Made by a program: the position numbers and the translations under genes
Shown: positions 13,779-18,631 of the stretch, piece after piece
Layout of the letters: the number at the start of each line of letters is the position of its first letter
How positions within the stretch are numbered: the stretch's first letter is position 1
Origin: Muribaculaceae bacterium
GTDB taxonomy: Bacteria; Bacteroidota; Bacteroidia; Bacteroidales; Muribaculaceae
Direction of reading: 5' to 3'
NCBI GenBank assembly: GCA_009775225.1
Contig: VSPE01000044.1
Span: 1-18,631, forward strand
DNA: 18,631 nt
Notes under the pieces: generated by a model
Database searches by the model: none
Seen by the model: only the letters and a program-made list of their open reading frames with translations
Told to the model about the DNA's origin: nothing

Positions 13779-15317
13779 ATGGAAAAATTCACTGCCGCCG
13801 ACCTTGAGCAGCTCAAGGAAAAAGGCATCACCGAGAGTGCGGTCGAAGCTCAGCTTGAGCGTTTCCGCACCGGCTTCCCCTATCTTCGCATACAGTCTCC
13901 TTCTGCTCCCGGAGAGGGTATACTCGTGCCCGATGCAGACCTTAAGGAAGTCTGCCGCGAACGCTGGGACGGTTTTCTGGCCGACGGCGGCGACGTCCTC
14001 AAATTTGTGCCCGCGTCCGGTGCTGCGTCGCGAATGTTCAAGGCCCTCTTCGCCTTTGTGAACGGCACCGAGGAAAAGCCCGCCGAAGGCTCGCCAGTGG
14101 CTCAGCTCATAGAGAAAATTGCCGATTTCGCCTTCTATAACGAGCTGCAGGCCTCCGTGGCTCGCCTCTATGGCGAAGGCTCCACTGTTGAAAGCCTTAT
14201 TGACGCCGGCCGATACAAAGAACTTGTGGCCGCAATCATACAGCCCGACGGCCTCAACTACGGCCAGCTCCCCAAAGCGCTCCTCACATTCCACCGCTAC
14301 GCCGACAGCGTGCGCACAGCCCTCGAAGAGCAGCTTGCCGAAGGCGCTCAGACCGCGGCCTCGAAAGGCGGCAAGGTACGTCTCCACTTCACTGTTTCGG
14401 CAAACCACCGCAAGCTCTTCGAAGCCAAGCTCGCCGAAGCAATACCCGCCATGCAGAAGAAATTCGGCGTAGAGTACGAAGTGAGCCTCTCCGAGCAGAA
14501 ACCGTCCACCGACACCATTGCCGTGACGCCCGAAAACGGACTCTTCCGCGACGATGCAGGCAAGCTCGTTTTCCGTCCCGGCGGACACGGTGCTCTCATC
14601 GAGAACCTTAACGACATCGACTCAACGGTAGTGTTTGTGAAGAATATCGACAACGTAGTGCCCGACACTCACCGTGCATCCACCGTCGAATACAAGAAGC
14701 TTCTCGGCGGTATGCTCCTGCTCGTACACGATATGGCGGCCGATTTCATCGCACGCCTCAGTGTCAAACCCAATGTCGAGACAGTCGAAGAAGCCACGGA
14801 TTTTGTGGAAGGAACTCTCTGTTACATCAGCAAAGACCTCGACGAAGCTCTGCCTCTGGCCACTCGCGCCGAAAATCTCATCAAGGTGCTCGACCGTCCT
14901 TTCCGCGTGTGCGGCATGGTGCGCAACGAAGGCGAACCCGGCGGCGGCCCCTACAACGCCTTTGCGTCCGACGGCCGCTCAGTGGCTCCCCAAATCCTTG
15001 AGTCTACACAGATAGACCTCTCCAAGTCCGAAAACGTCGAGATGATGAAGAACGCCGGATATTTCAATCCTGTAGACCTCGTTTGCTACCTCAAGCGTGC
15101 CGACGGAAGCCGCTACGACCTCCGCGAGTACGTCGACCCCGCCACAGGCTTCATATCCGAGAAGTCTGCCGGCGGACGCGACCTTCGTGCACTCGAACTA
15201 CCAGGCCTCTGGAACGGAGCTATGAGCGACTGGAACACCGTCTTTGTCGAAGTTCCCGCCTCGACCTTCAACCCCGTCAAGACCGTCAACGACCTCCTTC
15301 GTCCCGCTCACCAATAA
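13779..15317 (+). CDS. DUF4301 family protein, possible UDP-sugar pyrophosphorylase-like nucleotidyltransferase
   Basis: A 512-residue soluble protein matching, from memory, the DUF4301 family of Bacteroidota; its function is not established to my knowledge. Several motifs fall in the order seen in eukaryotic-type UDP-glucose/UDP-GlcNAc pyrophosphorylases. FVPASGAASRM (76-86) is at the place of the nucleotide-binding glycine-rich loop. A beta strand LHFTVSANH (202-210) follows. SEQKPSTDT (238-246) recalls the F-x-Q-x3-P segment, FRPGGHGAL (265-273) recalls P-x-GHG-D, and VFVKNIDNVV (285-294) recalls FVxNIDNLGA. Later VCGMVRNEGEPGGGPY (377-392) is glycine-rich. The likeness is seen by eye; enzymatic activity is inference. 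It is flanked by its own -7 box and a bidirectional terminator, so it is probably monocistronic. Confidence 0.9.
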   Translation: MEKFTAADLEQLKEKGITESAVEAQLERFRTGFPYLRIQSPSAPGEGILVPDADLKEVCRERWDGFLADGGDVLKFVPASGAASRMFKALFAFVNGTEEKPAEGSPVAQLIEKIADFAFYNELQASVARLYGEGSTVESLIDAGRYKELVAAIIQPDGLNYGQLPKALLTFHRYADSVRTALEEQLAEGAQTAASKGGKVRLHFTVSANHRKLFEAKLAEAIPAMQKKFGVEYEVSLSEQKPSTDTIAVTPENGLFRDDAGKLVFRPGGHGALIENLNDIDSTVVFVKNIDNVVPDTHRASTVEYKKLLGGMLLLVHDMAADFIARLSVKPNVETVEEATDFVEGTLCYISKDLDEALPLATRAENLIKVLDRPFRVCGMVRNEGEPGGGPYNAFASDGRSVAPQILESTQIDLSKSENVEMMKNAGYFNPVDLVCYLKRADGSRYDLREYVDPATGFISEKSAGGRDLRALELPGLWNGAMSDWNTVFVEVPASTFNPVKTVNDLLRPAHQ

Positions 15318-15335
15318 GCGCCGGTATAAAACACT

Positions 15336-15372
15336 CGCTGGCGCCACGACTTCCAAAATCGTGGCGCCAGCG
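15336..15372. terminator. Bidirectional hairpin terminator
   Basis: A perfect 14-bp GC-rich stem (15336-15349 with 15359-15372) closes a nine-base loop, 19 bp after the DUF4301 stop. On the minus strand the stem is followed by AGTGTTTTAT; on the plus strand only by CGCTTTCAT. It lies between convergent genes and probably stops transcription from both sides, better on the minus strand. The remaining 118 bp up to the sigma gene stop show no feature I can support. Confidence 0.7.
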
Positions 15373-15490
15373 CGCTTTCATAAATAGCAGTAGTTGAAAC
15401 TTGAATCCTGAATATTGGCTCAGGCCCTTGCAGACAATATATTATATGGCGTTGTGTAAAACGAGGAGATGAGTATGTAGGAGAATGAGA

Positions 15491-15994
15491 TTATCGGTAG
15501 TCTGAGAAACGCTCCTGGAGCTTCTTGCGGGCGGTGAATATTCGGCTCTTGATAGTTCCGAGAGGCAGGCCTGTGTGCTCGGCTATTTCGTTGTATTTGT
15601 AGCCTGCCACATGCATCGAGAAGGGGATGCGGTATTCTTCCGGGAACTCGTTGATAGCCTTTGTGATTTCCTGAGCGCCGTAGCTCTCTTCGGGCGACTC
15701 GGCGCCGCACTCCTGCCCGAGGTTGAGCAAGTATAGGTTGTCGGTGGTATCGACCACTGTTGCGCTGCGTACGGTGCGGCGGTAGTTGTTGATGAAGATA
15801 TTACGCATTATGGTGAATACCCAGCCCTTGAAGTTGGTGCCTTCGGCGTATTTATCTTCGTTGTCGAGCGCCTTTATGGTTGTATCCTGCAGGAGGTCGT
15901 ATGCGTCATCGCGGTTAGAGGTGAGCATATATGCGAAGTTGAGCAGATTGCTCTGTAGGTTTATGAGGTTTTCTTGAAATTTTACGCTTGCCAT
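15491..15994 (-). CDS. ECF-type RNA polymerase sigma factor
   Basis: A 167-residue sigma-70 family factor of the extracytoplasmic-function type with only regions 2 and 4. Region 2 (about 10-77) has DDAYDLLQDT for core binding and FKGWVFTIMRNIFINNYRR for promoter melting and -10 recognition. A short acidic linker (about 82-108) follows. Region 4 (about 109-163) has a helix-turn-helix, YNEIAEHTGLPLGTIKSRIFTARKKL, for -35 contact. No anti-sigma factor or TonB-linked FecR/SusC pair is adjacent, unlike many Bacteroidales ECF factors, so control is probably by expression or by a remote partner. It has a promoter of primary-sigma type at 16045-16075 and is divergent from the lipoprotein-helicase pair. 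Confidence 0.93.
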   Translation of the reverse strand: MASVKFQENLINLQSNLLNFAYMLTSNRDDAYDLLQDTTIKALDNEDKYAEGTNFKGWVFTIMRNIFINNYRRTVRSATVVDTTDNLYLLNLGQECGAESPEESYGAQEITKAINEFPEEYRIPFSMHVAGYKYNEIAEHTGLPLGTIKSRIFTARKKLQERFSDYR

Positions 15995-16044
15995 ATCGTT
16001 TGATTTTTGAGGTTCGTAATAGTCTTTGGTTTTGTTTTACGCTT

Positions 16045-16075
16045 CAAAATTATGGGCTATTCCGGAGCTGTCAAT
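16045..16075 (-). promoter_or_regulatory. Promoter of the ECF sigma gene
   Basis: On the minus strand ATTG (16072-16075) precedes TAATTTTG (16045-16052) by 19 bases, a good fit to TTTG / TAnnTTTG. The expected start is near 16038, giving a leader of about 44 nt. A 10-bp tandem repeat, GTTAACGAGT then GTTAATGAGT (16085-16104), lies directly upstream of the -33 box and could bind an activator. Confidence 0.65.
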
Positions 16076-16130
16076 GCTTCAAACGTTAACGAGTGTTAAT
16101 GAGTGAATTTCTTTTGCTTGTAGATTGTAA

Positions 16131-16210
16131 AGCGCTGTATAATAGTACTATACAGACGCTAAAGTAAATTACACAATTGTTACAGATGATGCTGTGTAAC
16201 AATTGTGTAA
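16131..16210. repeat. Two adjacent inverted repeats in the divergent intergenic region
   Basis: The first (16131-16160) pairs AGCG-CTGTATA with TATACAG-A-CGCT, with one bulged base and the palindrome ATAGTACTAT inside. The second is a perfect 16-bp repeat, TTACACAATTGTTACA (16169-16184) and TGTAACAATTGTGTAA (16195-16210), 10 bp apart; each arm is centred on the palindrome CAATTG. They lie between the sigma promoter (16045) and the lipoprotein promoter (16300) and are followed by no T-run. The rest of the 340-bp gap is AT-rich with no gene I can support. Operator sites or a small RNA are possible. Confidence 0.7.
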
Positions 16211-16299
16211 CAGAAATGTGGCTAAAATGCAGGTGGGGCACGATACTAATTAATTAGAAAAAATGCTGGAGCAAGAACATATAATGCGGCAAAAAACGT

Positions 16300-16307
16300 T
16301 ATATTTG
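16300..16307 (+). promoter_or_regulatory. -7 promoter box of the lipoprotein-helicase operon
   Basis: TATATTTG matches the Bacteroidota -7 consensus TAnnTTTG exactly and lies 28 bases before the ATG at 16335. The -33 position has no clear TTTG, which may mean that an activator is needed. The box supports the 16335 start over the in-frame ATGs at 16263 and 16284, which lie upstream of it and would not be transcribed. Confidence 0.6.
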
Positions 16308-16334
16308 CACATTCAAAGTTTCAACATAAAAGAT

Positions 16335-16754
16335 ATGAAGATAACCCGCGCATTTATCCTTATATTCGCGCTCCTGTGTCTGGCTTCGTCGTGCTCACGG
16401 CCCGCAAGCTACGACTCCGAGTTGTGCGAGGAGCTTGCCGTGAAGATTGAGCGACGCGACTCGCTTTCGCAAAAGGACTACCGCGCGATGATAGCCCAGA
16501 ACGAGGCTATCCTTATATATCTCATCGAGCAGAGTAAGAAAATATCGGAGGAGCCGGCGTCCGACCGTAGCGGCTCATGGCGACAGCTCCTGGCCGACCC
16601 TGAGTATATGGAGCGCTTCAGCAATATGTTTACGCTCGGCTCGGCTCTTTATCAGGCTGATGCCGAAGGTCGCCTTGACAGCGAGAACAAGAAGCTGTAT
16701 GACAGGCTCGACCGATATAACCGCGACCTCGCAGACTATTCAGACAGGAACTGA
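16335..16754 (+). CDS. Small predicted lipoprotein, 139 aa
   Basis: The protein begins MKITRAFILIFALLCLASSC. A short basic start, a hydrophobic core and a cysteine at 20 after LASS make a lipoprotein signal peptide likely, with anchoring in the inner or outer membrane. The mature part is hydrophilic and helical, rich in charged residues (ERRDSLSQKDYRAM, NKKLYDRLDRYNRDLADY), and could form a helical bundle or short coiled coil. I do not recognise the family. The start at 16335 was chosen because it gives the signal peptide and follows the -7 box by 28 bases. Its TGA overlaps the helicase ATG by one base (TGATG), so the two genes should be translated together, which is surprising for a lipoprotein and a DNA helicase. 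Confidence 0.82.
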   Translation: MKITRAFILIFALLCLASSCSRPASYDSELCEELAVKIERRDSLSQKDYRAMIAQNEAILIYLIEQSKKISEEPASDRSGSWRQLLADPEYMERFSNMFTLGSALYQADAEGRLDSENKKLYDRLDRYNRDLADYSDRN

Positions 16755-18217
16755 TGACGCCAGATGATTTCGCAGCAGAGGTCATTGCGGCCCTCCCGTA
16801 TCGCCCGAACGAGCAACAGGTAGCTGTGGTGGGCGCACTCGCGCGTTTCTGCGACCCCGCACCGCGCGCCGCCGAGTCGGTGTTCATTCTCAACGGATAT
16901 GCAGGCACGGGCAAGACTTCGCTCACGGGCGCTCTCGTAAGGGTGCTCGAGGCGCAGAAGCGCCCTGTAATGCTGCTTGCGCCCACAGGGCGGGCCGCCA
17001 AGGTGTTCAGTGCTAACTCTTCGGGACACCCGGCATACACTATCCACCGCAAAATATACCGCCATAATCCGCTCGGAAGCCCCGGGGTGTACTCCGCACC
17101 TGTGCCGGCCGACAACCACAGCAAGGATACAGTATATATAGTGGACGAGGCTTCGATGATTGGTGCCGGCGATGCCAATGGCGCCAATGTGCTCGACGAC
17201 CTCATCACATACGTCTACGCCGGCGACAACAACCGCCTCATCCTCATCGGCGACACGGCACAGCTGCCGCCCGTTGGCTCCGATGTATCTCCGGCCATGA
17301 ACCCTGACGTGCTCCGCGCCTTGGGTCTCAAGGTGACGCGTGCCACCCTCACCGCCACCGCCCGACAGGCGGCCGGCTCGGGCATACTATTCAATGCCAC
17401 GCGTCTGCGCAGGGCAATGGCGGCGGCAGCAGCCACTCCCGAGGGTGCGCCCGTGCCTGTGCCAAAACTGCGGCTGAGCGGCTTCGACGACATCGTTGCT
17501 GTGACGGGCGAAGACCTCCCCGAGCTGGTGACGCGTGCCTACGACGACTCCGACAACGGGGCTGCCGACACAATCCTCATTACCCGCAGCAACCGCCGCG
17601 CCGCCGAGTTCAACGCCGCCATACGCTCCGAGGTATTGTATCGCGAAGAAGAGCTTGTGCGAGGCGATATGCTCATCGTGGCCCGCAACCATTATTTTAC
17701 AAAGAAAGTGCCCGGGATAGATTTCGTGGCAAACGGCGACATCATCACCGTAGAGAAGGTGCTTGGCACCGAGGTGTGCTACGGCATGCGTTTTGCGGAT
17801 GTGCGTCTTGCCATAGCAGCCGCACCCTGGGCCGAGGATGCGGCTGCTCCCGAGTTCGAGGCGAAGATAATGCTCGACACTCTCGCCGACCCCAATGCAA
17901 CTATTTCGCAGGAGGCGTGGAACCACCTCTACTACGCCATTATGGCCGACACCGAGCGCTACGGCCAAACCACTGTCGACGAGCGCGTGAAGGCACTCCG
18001 CAACGACCCCTACTGGACGGCGCTGCACGTAAAGTACGCATACGCCGTCACTTGCCACAAGGCGCAGGGCGGACAGTGGGATAATGTATTCGTCGACCTG
18101 TCGTATATCCCCGACGACGCACTCGGAATGGGACTCTACCGCTGGTTCTATACCGCCGTGACGCGTGCGCGCAAGACTCTTTACCTGATAGCGCCTCCCG
18201 AGCTGCTTATCGAGTGA
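16754..18217 (+). CDS. SF1B (RecD/Pif1-like) ATP-dependent DNA helicase
   Basis: A 487-residue superfamily 1B helicase, presumably 5'-3', for DNA repair or replication. The Q motif PNEQQ (18-22) precedes Walker A GYAGTGKTS (48-56). Motif Ia is LLAPTGRAAKVF (74-85), Walker B YIVDEAS (128-134) and motif III LIGDTAQLPPVG (164-175). Further on are ILITRSNRRAAEFN (274-287), motif V VTCHKAQGGQWDNVFVD (432-448) and motif VI YTAVTRARKTLYL (466-478) with the arginine finger R471 or R473. Only the helicase core is present. There is no RecD2-type N-terminal extension and no nuclease domain, so it resembles the compact RecD-like helicases common in Bacteroidota. It overlaps the lipoprotein gene by one base and runs towards the tRNA genes. 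Confidence 0.92.
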   Translation: MTPDDFAAEVIAALPYRPNEQQVAVVGALARFCDPAPRAAESVFILNGYAGTGKTSLTGALVRVLEAQKRPVMLLAPTGRAAKVFSANSSGHPAYTIHRKIYRHNPLGSPGVYSAPVPADNHSKDTVYIVDEASMIGAGDANGANVLDDLITYVYAGDNNRLILIGDTAQLPPVGSDVSPAMNPDVLRALGLKVTRATLTATARQAAGSGILFNATRLRRAMAAAAATPEGAPVPVPKLRLSGFDDIVAVTGEDLPELVTRAYDDSDNGAADTILITRSNRRAAEFNAAIRSEVLYREEELVRGDMLIVARNHYFTKKVPGIDFVANGDIITVEKVLGTEVCYGMRFADVRLAIAAAPWAEDAAAPEFEAKIMLDTLADPNATISQEAWNHLYYAIMADTERYGQTTVDERVKALRNDPYWTALHVKYAYAVTCHKAQGGQWDNVFVDLSYIPDDALGMGLYRWFYTAVTRARKTLYLIAPPELLIE

Positions 18218-18255
18218 GTGTATTCGATTTCCCCCACCCGCTCGCCGCAAGGCAT

Positions 18256-18287
18256 AAAAAAGAGAGCAACTCATTGAGTTGCTCTCT
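18256..18287 (-). terminator. Intrinsic terminator after tRNA-Pro
   Basis: A perfect 13-bp inverted repeat (18261-18273 and 18275-18287) folds as AGAGAGCAACTC, loop ATT-like, GAGTTGCTCTCT. On the minus strand it runs straight into six T (complement of 18256-18261), a textbook rho-independent terminator for the tRNA-Pro transcript. On the plus strand the following ACTGCTTTTGTTCTTT is a weaker T-rich tail, so it may also stop the convergent helicase operon, which ends at 18217. Confidence 0.88.
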
Positions 18288-18305
18288 ACTGCTTTTGTTC
18301 TTTAG

Positions 18306-18379
18306 TCGGGGTGACTAGACTCGAACTAGCGACCTCACGCCCCCCAGACGCGTACTCTAACCAACTGAGCTACACCCCG
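18306..18379 (-). tRNA. tRNA-Pro (anticodon GGG)
   Basis: The minus strand folds into a complete 74-nt cloverleaf. The acceptor stem CGGGGTG pairs with CACCCCG. The D arm is GCTC-AGTTGGTTA-GAGT. The anticodon loop CTGGGGG reads GGG, for proline codons CCC and CCU. The T arm GCTAG-TTCGAGT-CTAGT is fully paired. The discriminator base is A and no CCA is encoded. It has its own promoter (18398-18429) and terminator. Confidence 0.95.
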
Positions 18380-18397
18380 TCTTTTTCAAAAGCGATG

Positions 18398-18429
18398 CAA
18401 AGTTACGCACTTTTTTGATACTCTCCAAA
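18398..18429 (-). promoter_or_regulatory. Promoter of tRNA-Pro
   Basis: On the minus strand TTTG (18426-18429) is separated by exactly 20 bases from TAACTTTG (18398-18405), a full match to the Bacteroidota consensus. The -7 box ends 18 bases before the tRNA 5' end at 18379, leaving a leader of about 10 nt for RNase P. With the upstream terminator it shows that tRNA-Pro is transcribed separately from tRNA-Asn. Confidence 0.8.
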
Positions 18430-18501
18430 TTTTTTAGCCGCTATTTTACTTAAAAAGTGTTAAACGACTACTGGTTAACTATTTGGAGCGCGACGTTGTT
18501 T

Positions 18502-18548
18502 CAAAAAAAGAGCCGGGAGCTGTGCCCTTAAAGACAATTCTCCGGCTC
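18502..18548 (-). terminator. Intrinsic terminator after tRNA-Asn
   Basis: On the minus strand GAGCCGG (complement of 18542-18548) pairs with CCGGCTC (complement of 18510-18516). Two more pairs form beyond a single bulged C, with a loop of roughly 20 bases. Seven T follow (complement of 18503-18509). It starts 10 bases after the tRNA-Asn 3' end and should end that transcript before tRNA-Pro. Confidence 0.8.
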
Positions 18549-18557
18549 ATAGTCTTG

Positions 18558-18631
18558 CGCTTCAAGATGGACTCGAACCAACGACCCTCTGATTAACAGT
18601 CAGATGCTCTAACCGACTGAGCTATTGAAGC
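18558..18631 (-). tRNA. tRNA-Asn (anticodon GTT)
   Basis: The minus strand gives a 74-nt cloverleaf whose first base is the last base of the window. The acceptor stem GCTTCAA pairs with TTGAAGC and the discriminator is G, as usual for tRNA-Asn. The D arm is GCTC-AGTCGGTTA-GAGC. The anticodon stem TCTGA/TCAGA holds loop CTGTTAA, anticodon GTT. The T arm GTTGG-TTCGAGT-CCATC has one U-U mismatch, at position 50-64. No CCA is encoded. Any promoter lies outside the window. Confidence 0.93.

Noticed and set aside
16263..16334. Extended start for the small lipoprotein at 16263 or 16284
   Set aside because: Both lie upstream of the exact -7 box at 16300, and the extension would place the lipoprotein signal peptide internally.
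17387..18274. Minus-strand open frame (295 codons) opposite the helicase gene
   Set aside because: The plus-strand helicase has all its motifs in order; the antisense frame shows none and would run through the terminator hairpin.

Overview
The window looks like a chromosomal segment from the Bacteroidales, probably the GC-rich Muribaculaceae. Several signs agree. Five promoter -7 boxes match the Bacteroidota consensus TAnnTTTG exactly and have TTTG-like -33 boxes 19-20 bases upstream or are close to a start. A very large secreted protein carries fibronectin-like domains, MAM-like (choice-of-anchor J) domains and a sorting-tail-like C-terminus. Families largely restricted to Bacteroidota (DUF4301, DUF6808) are present, and neither tRNA gene encodes its CCA end. 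The lineage is inferred from protein character; no database search was possible.

Layout. (1) Positions 1-100 hold a perfect 28-bp inverted repeat whose arms are themselves hairpins, a REP/MITE-like element just downstream of the first gene. (2) Positions 152-4684 (minus) encode a 1510-residue secreted multidomain surface protein with a well-formed promoter at 4827-4858. (3) Positions 4993-6989 (minus) form a small accessory island: a signal-less zinc amidase, an overlapping membrane-anchored DUF6808-like protein, then two small unrecognised proteins behind their own promoter, which overlaps a triple TTGCAA array. The amidase/DUF6808 pair is organised like a phage lysis cassette. (4) Positions 7125-11279 (minus) are a tight operon of fabD (malonyl-CoA:ACP transacylase), an RsmB/NOP-family RNA m5C methyltransferase and an MsbA-type ABC exporter, coupled by short gaps and a 4-nt overlap. 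(5) Positions 11389-13700 (plus) are divergent from fabD: tatA and tatC overlapping by 4 nt (a minimal Tat translocase), then a TTG-initiated DAACS-family symporter with altered ligand/sodium motifs. (6) Positions 13779-15317 (plus) encode a DUF4301 protein, which carries an ordered set of motifs resembling UDP-sugar pyrophosphorylases. It ends at a bidirectional terminator facing an ECF sigma factor gene (15491-15994, minus). (7) After a palindrome-rich 340-bp divergent intergenic region, a small lipoprotein gene and a RecD/Pif1-like SF1B helicase gene are translationally coupled on the plus strand (16335-18217). (8) The end holds tRNA-Pro(GGG) and tRNA-Asn(GTT), both minus, each with its own intrinsic terminator.

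Most of the window is core housekeeping: lipid synthesis and export, protein translocation, RNA modification, sigma factor and tRNAs. The best candidates for new biology are the nucleotidyltransferase-like reading of DUF4301, the envelope-spanning reading of the DUF6808 protein beside the amidase, the substituted symporter motifs, the composite REP element, and the dense inverted repeats upstream of the sigma factor and helicase genes.
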